DNA of 64,000 nucleotides, from contig NZ_WOTD01000003.1 in the NCBI RefSeq assembly GCF_011516885.1, positions 62,001 through 126,000 of the forward strand, in the 5' to 3' direction. Positions 20,567 to 28,406 of this stretch are shown here, piece by piece. The DNA comes from Acetobacter lambici. GTDB taxonomy: Bacteria; Pseudomonadota; Alphaproteobacteria; Acetobacterales; Acetobacteraceae. The notes below the pieces were generated by a model, which ran no database searches, was not told the DNA's origin, and saw only the letters and a program-made list of their open reading frames with translations. The position numbers and the translations under genes were made by a program. Every line of letters begins with the position of its first letter. Within the stretch, counting starts at the first letter, position 1.

Positions 20567-21183
20567 CACGCGGCTCCCTTCATGGCGTAATGCAAACGAA
20601 ACAGGCGGGTTTTGAGGCTTGCGTCATACAGCTTGGCCCCTACGCGGACGACAAGACCGCCCAGCAGGGAGCTGTCAACTTGCTCACGAATATTGATGCG
20701 GGAATAACCGGCCTCGGCCAAACGGGCCTGAAGCTGGGTCCGCTGCTCGGCCGTCAGCGCCACGGCGCTGCTGACTTCTGCCACAACTTCACCTCGGCGG
20801 GCCACAGCCAGCGCATCCAGCGCTGCGAGTATCCGGCGCAGGACTGGCAGGCGGCGGTTATCAGCCACGACACCCACAAAATTACGAAGAATCTGACCGA
20901 ATCCCTGAGCCTCCAGCACGGCCAGAACGGCCTTGCGAGACACCAGAAGATCCAGGCGCCTGTCTTCCAGAACAGTGCGCAGGGGCGCACTCTCATCAAT
21001 CAGGCGCGCAAGTGCGTCGCCTTCATCAAGCACGGTGTCCAGCTGCTGCTGTTCGGCAGCCAGATCATATAGCGCAATCGCGTAACGGCCTTCTAGACCG
21101 TTGGCCGCAAAAGCAACTGGTTGTGCTGTCGTTACGCCCGAGGCCACCACTCTTTGGTTCTTTCCTTCTGTGCGCGCCGGCAT
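20566..21183 (-). CDS. atpH: ATP synthase F1 delta subunit
   Basis: Peripheral stalk subunit joining F1 to the F0 b subunits; about 205 residues from the ATG at 21183. The helical N-terminal domain shows [14 protein letters not shown], and the C-terminal part shows the family signature ([26 protein letters not shown], read in two pieces). The frame extends further to 21279, but those residues do not resemble the family, so I used 21183. It leads atpHAGDC. As usual in alphaproteobacteria, no F0 genes are attached. Confidence 0.92.
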   Translation of the reverse strand: MPARTEGKNQRVVASGVTTAQPVAFAANGLEGRYAIALYDLAAEQQQLDTVLDEGDALARLIDESAPLRTVLEDRRLDLLVSRKAVLAVLEAQGFGQILRNFVGVVADNRRLPVLRRILAALDALAVARRGEVVAEVSSAVALTAEQRTQLQARLAEAGYSRINIREQVDSSLLGGLVVRVGAKLYDASLKTRLFRLHYAMKGAA

Positions 21184-21490
21184 TCCACACTGACAATGAT
21201 GCAACCCAGACCACCAGACGATGAATCCAGATTTTGATGCACCTGTTGGCGCGGCCTCTAGCATGACCACAACGGCCACGCAACTAGCTGAACAATCCTA
21301 TTTTAATCATCCAGCCCAATACGGCAGATTATAGCCGGACAAAACGCCTCGTCCGCACCCCCACACACCTGAGTGGCGCGGGGTTCCAGCAGAGCAAACA
21401 ACTCCCACAACCGCCCTATGCAGCCGCACAAAATCCGCTACGTTCACGAAACGGTGATGCGGAAGATATTTGGTTTTTTGCCGGGAACTC
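21184..21490. other. Leader region upstream of atpH
   Basis: About 307 bases between the atpH start and the 3' end of tRNA-Gly, which lies on the same (minus) strand upstream. It presumably contains the atp operon promoter and any tRNA-Gly terminator. I could not identify a promoter or hairpin with confidence, and no coding frame in it looks real. Confidence 0.4.
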
Positions 21491-21564
21491 TGGAGCGGAC
21501 AGAGGGAATCGAACCCTCCTCGGTAGCTTGGAAGGCTACTGCATTACCACTATGCTATGCCCGC
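21491..21564 (-). tRNA. tRNA-Gly (anticodon TCC)
   Basis: The reverse complement folds as a complete cloverleaf: acceptor GCGGGCA pairs with TGTCCGC (one G-T), the D arm contains TAGTGGTAATG, the anticodon loop CTTCCAA gives anticodon TCC, and the T arm holds GGTTCGATTCC. A T discriminator and an encoded CCA end the gene. It decodes GGA (and by wobble GGG). Confidence 0.95.
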
Positions 21565-21789
21565 ACTCCGAAGTGAGAGGATTTATAATCCATCACCCAT
21601 AGCCGCCGCAAGCCCCCGGCCGTTTTTTTACCACCTACTCCGCCCTGAATTACAATAATCCACAACAGGCACTTGACTTTAGGGCCGCAACATATTTTGT
21701 TCCGCCTCCTGTGATGCCCGCAAGATTGTGGCTGGTCAGACGAACGGGTTTCCGTTATAGGTCTTTTCCAGCCGTGGCGGACACGCTGC

Positions 21790-21866
21790 AGGGGTGTAGC
21801 TCAATTGGCTAGAGTGCCGGTCTCCAAAACCGGAGGTTGTGGGTTCGAGACCCTCCACCCCTGCCA
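21790..21866 (+). tRNA. tRNA-Trp (anticodon CCA)
   Basis: Cloverleaf with acceptor AGGGGTG pairing with CACCCCT, D arm AGCTCAATTGGCTAGAG, anticodon stem-loop CCGGT-CTCCAAA-ACCGG with anticodon CCA, T arm GGGTTCGAGACCC, discriminator G and an encoded CCA. Its place just before secE-nusG is a common bacterial arrangement. Confidence 0.96.
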
Positions 21867-22001
21867 GATTTTCTCGTGGTGTACGGAAGGTTCCGCTTTT
21901 CACCTGTAAAATGCGGCTTTATCGTACAATCTGAGTAGTGTTTTTAAAGCCTGCCCCTTCATCTGCAAAAGCAGCGGGGCGGAACAAGGAGAGTGTGCTT
22001 C

Positions 22002-22196
22002 GTGTCGTTCAGTCCCGGTAAGTTCCTGCATGATGTGCGTACCGAGGCGGAACGGGTCACATGGCCCACCCGCCGCGCAACGTTTGTCACCACCGGCGCC
22101 GTTTTGGCCATGGCAGGTCTGGCATCCATCTTCTTCTTCGTCGTTGACCAGTTGATCGGTCTCGGCGTGCGTCAACTTTTCGGGCTGGGAGGCTGA
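22002..22196 (+). CDS. secE: Preprotein translocase subunit SecE
   Basis: Single-span essential subunit of the SecYEG channel, about 64 residues. The family segment KFLHDVRTEAERVTWPTRRA lies on the cytoplasmic side and is followed by one membrane helix (about residues 30-50). I chose the GTG at 22002, ten bases after AGGAG; the GTG at 21993 is too close to that site. It lies between tRNA-Trp and nusG, its usual place, with nine bases to nusG. Confidence 0.92.
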   Translation: MSFSPGKFLHDVRTEAERVTWPTRRATFVTTGAVLAMAGLASIFFFVVDQLIGLGVRQLFGLGG

Positions 22197-22205
22197 GAAA
22201 ACGGC

Positions 22206-22736
22206 ATGGCCAAGCGTTGGTATGTGGTCCACGTCTATTCGGGCTTCGAAAAGAAAATTGCACAGCACATCCGCGAAGACGCGGCACAGAAGGGGCTGAG
22301 CGACCATATTGACGAGATTCTCGTCCCGTCCGAGGAAGTGATTGAAGTGCGCCGTGGCCAGAAGGTCAACGCCGAGCGTAAGTTCTTCCCCGGTTACGTG
22401 CTGATCAAGATGGAAATGACTGACGAGTCATGGCATCTGGTCAAGGATACGCCAAAGGTTACGGGTTTTCTGGGCACCAAAAACCGCCCTACCCCCATTT
22501 CCGCGGCAGAAGCTGAACGGATCATTCGCCAGACAGAGGAAGGCGTGCAGCATCCCCGCTCCGCTGTTACCTTTGAAGTTGGTGAGCAGATTCGTGTGGC
22601 CGATGGCCCCTTCACCTCCTTCAATGGTGTTATTGAGGAAGTGGACGAGGAAAAAGGCCGCCTGAAGGTCAGCGTTTCGATCTTTGGCCGCTCTACTCCG
22701 GTGGATCTGGAGTTCAATCAGGTCGAAAAGCTGTAA
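22206..22736 (+). CDS. nusG: Transcription termination/antitermination factor NusG
   Basis: 176 residues. NusG binds RNA polymerase through the N-terminal NGN domain and Rho or ribosomal protein S10 through the C-terminal KOW domain. The start [15 protein letters not shown], the [12 protein letters not shown] segment, the FPGYVLI segment, and the KOW part [20 protein letters not shown] then VEKL at the end are all typical. A strong terminator follows within 30 bases, so the usual rplKAJL genes are not directly downstream. Confidence 0.97.
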   Translation: MAKRWYVVHVYSGFEKKIAQHIREDAAQKGLSDHIDEILVPSEEVIEVRRGQKVNAERKFFPGYVLIKMEMTDESWHLVKDTPKVTGFLGTKNRPTPISAAEAERIIRQTEEGVQHPRSAVTFEVGEQIRVADGPFTSFNGVIEEVDEEKGRLKVSVSIFGRSTPVDLEFNQVEKL

Positions 22737-22765
22737 TTTTTCAGCCCACCGAACAATATCCCTCT

Positions 22766-22792
22766 AAAGGCGGCCTCCGGGCCGCCTTTTTT
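22766..22792 (+). terminator. Rho-independent terminator after nusG
   Basis: Ten-base stem AAAGGCGGCC/GGCCGCCTTT with a four-base loop and a T-rich tail (six T in a row ending the stem and tail). Confidence 0.9.
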
Positions 22793-22926
22793 GTTGCTCC
22801 AGCGCACCGTCCATCTGCCTTGCAAACACTACAAACCCATTCCGGCGTTTGGAACACTCGGCCTTGTTCCGGGTTGTACCCTTGTCTGTTAGCCTGAGGT
22901 GGTTTTTGTTTTGCCAAGGAGTTACC

Positions 22927-24555
22927 ATGCCTTCTGCCCCGACTCTTAGAGGAACAGCCCTTCTCAACAACGCCCTGTTGAACAAAGGTACCGCATTCAC
23001 AGAGGCAGAGCGGCGGGAATACGGGCTGGAAGGACTTTTGCCCACACAGGTGGAAACACTGGACCGGCAGGTCGAGCGAATCCACAGGCATCTGGAAGCC
23101 AAGCCAAGCAATCTGGAACGCTACATCTACCTGAGCGGTCTGCGCGACCAGAACCAGACCCTGTTTTACAGGGTCCTTATGTCCAACCCCGCACAATTTG
23201 TACCCATTGTTTATGCGCCAACTCTGGCCGCGGTCTGCCAGCAGTTCAGCCACATCTACCGTCGCCCGCGCGGTATGTACATCAGCCTGGACATGCGTGG
23301 CCGAATCCGGGACGTACTGCGCAACTGGCCCATAGATAACGTGCGATTCCTTTGTGTGACCACGGGTGGGCGTATTCTGGGTCTGGGCGACATTGGCGTG
23401 AATGGCATGGGCATTCCCATTGGCAAGCTTGATCTTTACACAGCCTGCGGGGCCGTGCCGCCAGAGGTACTGCTGCCTGTGCAACTGGATATTGGCACCA
23501 CAAACAGCGCCCTGCGTGCGGACCCCCTCTACCTCGGCCTGCGCCGCGAACCTCCGCCACTGGAGGAACTTGACGGGTTTGTGGAAGAGTTTGTTGATGC
23601 GGTAAAAGATGTCTTCCCCAACTGCTGCCTGCATTTTGAGGACTGGAAGGGCACGGACGCCCTGCATTATCTGGAAAAATATCGCAACAAGGCTCTGTGC
23701 TATAATGACGACATTCAGGGCACTGCGGCCGTCACACTGGCCGGGTTGATTACAGCGCTCAAAATCAAGAACGAAACACTGGCTCAGCAACGCTTTCTGT
23801 TCCTTGGCGCTGGCTCCTCCGGGCTAGGCACGGCGGATATGCTGGTTTCCGCCTTAAAGCAGGAAGGCATGAGCGAGCAGGACGCAATTGACCGCATCAC
23901 TCTAATGGATGTGGACGGGCTGCTGGAAACATCCCGCACCAACCTGACCCCGCAGCAAAAACGCTACGCCAAGTCCATGCCACCCTCGCACGATCTGCTG
24001 GCCGTGATCAGGTTGGTCAAACCCACCGTGCTGATCGGTGTTTCCACCTCCGGTGGGGCTTTTACACAGGACATCGTGGAAGCCATGAGCACGCTCAATG
24101 AGCGGCCCATTATCTTCCCGCTCTCCCTGCCCTTGAAAAATGCGGAATGCACGGCCGAACAGGCCTATGAATGGTCCAATGGTCAGGCACTGTTTGCCGC
24201 AGGCCTACAGTTCCCCGAGGCAGACTTGCATGGCCGGACCTTCTACCCCGGTCAGGCCAACAATTTTTATGTCTTCCCCGCGCTGGGGTTGGCCGTCTAC
24301 GCCACCTGCCCGAAGCACATTACCGATGCCATGGTCATTGAGGCCGCCCACGCTCTGGCAGATCAGGTAGACCCGGCATCGCGCGACCGGGGCCGCCTGT
24401 TCCCGCCCCAGAGTGATATTCTGGACGTATCGGTTACATCGGCCGCCCGCATTGCCGAATTTATTTTTGATCAGGGTGCCGCCACGGTGGAACGCCCCAA
24501 GGATATCCGCGCGTGGATTGAAAGCCTGACCTACAGCCCCCATTACGCGGACTGA
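22927..24555 (+). CDS. maeA: NAD-dependent malic enzyme (oxaloacetate-decarboxylating)
   Basis: Oxidatively decarboxylates malate to pyruvate with NAD(P); 542 residues, the length of the MaeA/SfcA class without a phosphotransacetylase tail. Key segments: YIYLSGLRDQN near the N-terminus, VTTGGRILGLGDIGVNGMGI (read as two pieces), the metal-site region FEDWKG, YNDDIQGTAAVTLAG, and the dinucleotide fold GAGSSGLGTAD. The frame runs upstream to 22849, but ATG 22927 has AAGGAG seven bases before it and the family starts there. It is a single gene between two terminators. The enzyme links organic-acid use to pyruvate, fitting an acetic acid bacterium. Confidence 0.93.
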   Translation: MPSAPTLRGTALLNNALLNKGTAFTEAERREYGLEGLLPTQVETLDRQVERIHRHLEAKPSNLERYIYLSGLRDQNQTLFYRVLMSNPAQFVPIVYAPTLAAVCQQFSHIYRRPRGMYISLDMRGRIRDVLRNWPIDNVRFLCVTTGGRILGLGDIGVNGMGIPIGKLDLYTACGAVPPEVLLPVQLDIGTTNSALRADPLYLGLRREPPPLEELDGFVEEFVDAVKDVFPNCCLHFEDWKGTDALHYLEKYRNKALCYNDDIQGTAAVTLAGLITALKIKNETLAQQRFLFLGAGSSGLGTADMLVSALKQEGMSEQDAIDRITLMDVDGLLETSRTNLTPQQKRYAKSMPPSHDLLAVIRLVKPTVLIGVSTSGGAFTQDIVEAMSTLNERPIIFPLSLPLKNAECTAEQAYEWSNGQALFAAGLQFPEADLHGRTFYPGQANNFYVFPALGLAVYATCPKHITDAMVIEAAHALADQVDPASRDRGRLFPPQSDILDVSVTSAARIAEFIFDQGAATVERPKDIRAWIESLTYSPHYAD

Positions 24556-24574
24556 GTGCGTTTACAGACCATAA

Positions 24575-24610
24575 AAAAGAGCCGGAGCTGAAAAGTGCCC
24601 CGGCTCTTTT
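24575..24610. terminator. Bidirectional terminator between maeA and the S9 peptidase
   Basis: Eleven-base perfect arms AAAAGAGCCGG and CCGGCTCTTTT around a 14-base loop, with additional T on the plus strand and A on the other side. It serves both convergent genes. Confidence 0.88.
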
Positions 24611-24634
24611 TTTCGATTCGGCTATGGCCTTCAC

Positions 24635-26599
24635 TCAGGCATCGGCAGGGGGTGCTGGCTCAAACCCGAAGACCTTGCCATAAAAAGCCAGCTCCATTTC
24701 CCACGCCTGACGGATGGTGGCTTCCTTGCGGAAGCCATGCCCCTCACCGGGGAATTCATGCAACGTGCAGGGAGCCCCTGCCGCCCGCAGAGCCTGCGCC
24801 ATGGCATGTGCCTGTGCCGGGGGCACGACCTTGTCTTCCGTCCCCTGCAACAGCAGCACCGGCGCCTTGATATGACTGGCGACGGAAAGAGGCGAGCGTG
24901 CCACATACACATCTTCCGCCGCAGGCCATGGCCCCACAAGACCATCCAGATACCGGGCCTCGAACTTATGTGTTTCCTGCGCCAATGCGCGCAGGTCGGT
25001 CACGCCATACAGGCTGACACCCGCGGCAAACAGGTCAGATACCGCCAGCGCCAGCAACACGGTCATACCACCAGCACTAGACCCACGAATGGCGATTCGC
25101 TTTGGGTCCACACGCCCTGTGGCAATCATATGCTGGCAGGCCGCAACGCAGTCCGCCACGTCCACAACACCCCACTGGCCTTGCAACCGGTTCCGCCATG
25201 ACCGCCCAAAACCCGTGGACCCGCCATAATTCACATCCAGCACGGCAAACCCGCGCGATGTCCACCATTGTACTTTAAAGGAAAAACCATCCTGCGCCCG
25301 AGCGGTTGGCCCGCCATGCACCAGAACGATCATCGGTGGTTTTTCGCCCTCCGGCACGCAGGCGTGGCGACTGGCTGGCGGATAGAAAAAAGCATGTCCG
25401 GGCTGGCCGTCCATCCCATCTACGGCAAAACGTACCGACTCGGGGCATGATATATCCGCTTTGGGCAGGTCCAGAACAGCCGCGCGGCACAGCACCTGCT
25501 GCACACCCTGCACCGCAGTGCCGACCACCACAGCAGGCAGGGCATCAGCCGGTGCCTGAACCCATGCAAACCGACCATCCGCCAGCGCAACGGGGCACTG
25601 GTCTGGGTGCCCGGCAAAGGACTGCACCTGACCCGAAGCCGCACGCACAAAACACTGCCCCTCCCCATCACGCACACTCAGCACCACACACCCGCCATCA
25701 GCCAGTGGCTGGTAACTGCTTTGCCCGAACACCCATACAGGCTGACCTATTTCGCCTTCGGGCAAGGCATACGCCACCAGATGGGGTGCGGGCTGGCGCA
25801 CCACCTCCCACACCCTCCACAGTTCTGAACGGTCGGAAATAATCAGCAGGCGACCGTCCGCCGTCCAGCGTGGCTCCACCAGCGATTCGCCACCGGCTGC
25901 CCCAGCCAGAACCTGCACATCGTCCAGCCCAAGGATGGCCCCATCCGCCCCACGCACAATGCGCCCCATGCACAGACGGGTGGAGTCCCACGGCATGTTC
26001 GGGTGGTCCCACTCAATCCATGCCAGCAACGCACCATCGGGCGAGCAGGTGGGGGACATGTAAAAATCCGCACCACTTTGCAGCACCAATCCATCTGGCG
26101 GCATCGCCCCGCCAAGGGCAACCAGAGCGCCGTGTGGCTCACCAACTGGTCTATGGTCCTCCCGCACGGCCAGAACCGTATTGCCCGCTCCATCAAACCG
26201 TAGATCGGCAAACCGTACACCGTCCGCTCCGGCCAGCAGGCGGGGAGCTGTCCCGCCCGACGCCAGTAGCCAGACCTGCGCCGTACGCCTGTCCGCGTAG
26301 ACAACACCTTGGGGAGCCACCGCGTAAGCCCCTCCGCCATATTCATGCGCACGGGTGCCGACATCCGCCTGTGCGGGCAGGACCTCGCTCACGCCCTCTG
26401 GCTCCGTCCAGCGCATAAGGGCCGTGCGCCCCCCCTCCGCCGGACGGCGCTCCAGCCAGAACACACTCTGGCCTGTAGCGCGCACCTCCGAGAGGGTCAG
26501 ACTTTTACCCGCCACCAGATTGGCAGTAACAGGGGAGGGCCAGCTACCACACCGCATAGGCTGGAGCACTTGAGCATGAGCACTGTTTTGTTCCATCAT
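24635..26599 (-). CDS. S9 family prolyl oligopeptidase / dipeptidyl aminopeptidase-like
   Basis: Serine peptidase of 654 residues with an N-terminal beta-propeller (about 40-380) and a C-terminal alpha/beta hydrolase domain. The catalytic triad is visible: Ser508 in GSSAGG, Asp589 in GTEDKVVPP and His621 in GEGHGF. The oxyanion-side motif VLVHGGPTA lies near 426-433. No signal peptide is apparent, so it is probably cytosolic and cleaves small peptides. Relatives include acylaminoacyl peptidases; exact specificity cannot be read. It is a single gene, convergent with maeA. Confidence 0.88.
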   Translation of the reverse strand: MMEQNSAHAQVLQPMRCGSWPSPVTANLVAGKSLTLSEVRATGQSVFWLERRPAEGGRTALMRWTEPEGVSEVLPAQADVGTRAHEYGGGAYAVAPQGVVYADRRTAQVWLLASGGTAPRLLAGADGVRFADLRFDGAGNTVLAVREDHRPVGEPHGALVALGGAMPPDGLVLQSGADFYMSPTCSPDGALLAWIEWDHPNMPWDSTRLCMGRIVRGADGAILGLDDVQVLAGAAGGESLVEPRWTADGRLLIISDRSELWRVWEVVRQPAPHLVAYALPEGEIGQPVWVFGQSSYQPLADGGCVVLSVRDGEGQCFVRAASGQVQSFAGHPDQCPVALADGRFAWVQAPADALPAVVVGTAVQGVQQVLCRAAVLDLPKADISCPESVRFAVDGMDGQPGHAFFYPPASRHACVPEGEKPPMIVLVHGGPTARAQDGFSFKVQWWTSRGFAVLDVNYGGSTGFGRSWRNRLQGQWGVVDVADCVAACQHMIATGRVDPKRIAIRGSSAGGMTVLLALAVSDLFAAGVSLYGVTDLRALAQETHKFEARYLDGLVGPWPAAEDVYVARSPLSVASHIKAPVLLLQGTEDKVVPPAQAHAMAQALRAAGAPCTLHEFPGEGHGFRKEATIRQAWEMELAFYGKVFGFEPAPPADA

Positions 26600-26763
26600 G
26601 CTCCCAGTTTATCATGCAAAACACGTTGAACGGAAAGGCATGTGCCGCCCTGCATTCCATGCTAGGCAAAGTAAATTGCTCGCCTTGTTTTTTGCTGTGG
26701 GCTTGACATGACAGGAGCGACTCTGCTCCTCCACACTCCTGCTGATGTTGTCTCTGAATTGGA

Positions 26764-27447
26764 TTGTCTGTTCTGTTACACGCTCTGGAATCCATTTTTT
26801 CGCTTGATTACCTGACAACCCTGTTCACCCGTTATGGTTACGGGGTGGTTGGCGTTGTTGTTATGCTGGAAAGCATGGGCCTGCCCCTGCCTGCGGAAAG
26901 TCTGCTTATTACCGGGGCGATCTTTTGCGCGACCACCCACAAGCTCCAGATCGAGGGCATTATTGTGGCCGGGGTTACGGGCGCGATCATGGGGGACAAT
27001 CTGGGCTATCTGATTGGCCACCGTCTGGGCTTGGGTATTCTGCGCAAGCATGGCCCGCGTTTTGGCCTGACCCCGGAGCGACTGCTGCTGGGGCGGTATG
27101 TTTTTCTCAAACATGGTGGGCCGGTTATTTTCTTTGGCCGCTTTGTGGCCATCCTGCGGATGTTTGTTGCCATTCTGGCCGGAGCGAACCGTATGCCCTG
27201 GCATACGTTCTTGTTCTATAACGCGCTTGGTGGCCTGTTCTGGGCAGGTGGATACACAACATGCGCCTATCTGCTAGGCAGCGAGATTGCCAAACTCTCC
27301 GGCTGGCTGGCCGTGGGTTTTGGGGCTGCAACTTTGGTGGTTATTGGCGTTCTGTTCATGTTCATCAAGCACAATGAAAAACGTCTGACGGAGGAAGCCA
27401 TGTTGGCAGCAGAACAGGACGAGCGGCTCAAAGACCCAATGCCATGA
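26764..27447 (+). CDS. DedA family membrane protein
   Basis: Integral membrane protein of 227 residues with about five hydrophobic segments. The DedA signature is present: ESMGLPLPAESLLI near the start, GAIMGDNLGYLIGHRLG in the middle, and FFGRFVAILRMFVAILAGANRM later. DedA proteins act as lipid (undecaprenyl-phosphate or phospholipid) flippases and in membrane homeostasis. The only start that keeps the first conserved helices is TTG 26764, just after an in-frame TGA, and its ribosome site is poor. It overlaps the following SDR gene by four bases (ATGA), so the two are likely co-translated. Confidence 0.88.
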   Translation: MSVLLHALESIFSLDYLTTLFTRYGYGVVGVVVMLESMGLPLPAESLLITGAIFCATTHKLQIEGIIVAGVTGAIMGDNLGYLIGHRLGLGILRKHGPRFGLTPERLLLGRYVFLKHGGPVIFFGRFVAILRMFVAILAGANRMPWHTFLFYNALGGLFWAGGYTTCAYLLGSEIAKLSGWLAVGFGAATLVVIGVLFMFIKHNEKRLTEEAMLAAEQDERLKDPMP

Positions 27448-28394
27448 TGGGCCGCACCCCTTGGCGGGTTAACAATACACAGCCGCACCTGCACGGGCGT
27501 GTTGCACTGGTAACCGGCGCCAATAGTGGGCTGGGGTTTGAGGCGGCACTGGGCCTTGCCCATCGGGGCGCAAAACTGATCCTGCCCATCCGCAACCCTG
27601 AAAAAGGGCAGAACGCCCTTACCCGCCTTCTGGCGGCGTGCCCCACGGCTGATGTAACCCTGCTCCCGCTCAATCTGGCATCCCTCCGCTCGGTTGCTGA
27701 ATGCGCTCGGGCCATTGCCGCCATAACGGACCGGATTGATATCCAGATCAACAACGCCGGGGTCATGGCTCCCACACGGCGCATGGAAACGCAGGATGGA
27801 TTCGAACTCCAGTTCGGTGTGAATCATCTGGGCCATTTTGCCCTGAGCGCTCACCTGCGCCCCCTGCTCGAAGCAGCCGCTGGTGGGGGTATTCTTGTAA
27901 CCGTAGCCAGTCTGGCGGCGGGCAAAAACACCATCTGTTTCAATGACCTTCAGTCCCGCCACCGCTACAGCCCGTTTGGGGCTTACCAGCAGAGCAAGCT
28001 TGCCAACCTTTTATTCGCGCAGGAACTGGCCCGCAGGGCGGGGGAACAGGGCTGGAACATCCACTCCCGCGCTGCACACCCCGGATGGGCCGCCACATCC
28101 ATTGTGGCCAATGGGCAGGCGTCCACCCTTCCCAGACCTCTGGGCCTGATCGAGCAGACGCTCGGTTCAGCCGTGTTGCGCGTTATGGGCCAGTCCGCCG
28201 CCAAAGGTGCGGAACCTCTGCTTTACGCGGCTCTGTCCCCCCATGCGCGGGATGGAGATTATTACGGCCCGCAAGGCGTGGGCGAGCGCCGTGGCCCACC
28301 CGGCCCGGCCATTGTGCCGCCCACCGCGCGCAAGGCCAGCCTTGCCGCCCGCCTTTGGGATATTTCGGAACGGTTGACCAACACGGCCTGGTAA
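27444..28394 (+). CDS. Short-chain dehydrogenase/reductase (retinol-dehydrogenase-like)
   Basis: Cytosolic NAD(P)-dependent oxidoreductase of 316 residues. The cofactor motif TGANSGLG, the NNAG motif, the serine strand VTVASLAAG and the catalytic YQQSK are all present, in the order of classical or atypical SDRs. The length and the FNDLQ..RRYSP-like region resemble the retinol dehydrogenase/WW-oxidoreductase subgroup. The substrate is unknown. The start overlaps the stop of the DedA gene (ATGATG), and the stop lies 12 bases from the convergent helicase gene. Confidence 0.87.
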   Translation: MMGRTPWRVNNTQPHLHGRVALVTGANSGLGFEAALGLAHRGAKLILPIRNPEKGQNALTRLLAACPTADVTLLPLNLASLRSVAECARAIAAITDRIDIQINNAGVMAPTRRMETQDGFELQFGVNHLGHFALSAHLRPLLEAAAGGGILVTVASLAAGKNTICFNDLQSRHRYSPFGAYQQSKLANLLFAQELARRAGEQGWNIHSRAAHPGWAATSIVANGQASTLPRPLGLIEQTLGSAVLRVMGQSAAKGAEPLLYAALSPHARDGDYYGPQGVGERRGPPGPAIVPPTARKASLAARLWDISERLTNTAW

Positions 28395-28406
28395 AGGCCG
28401 CCCGAC

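Noticed and set aside
18923-20590. Long open frame opposite atpA
   Set aside because: Antisense to atpA, with no family likeness or ribosome site.
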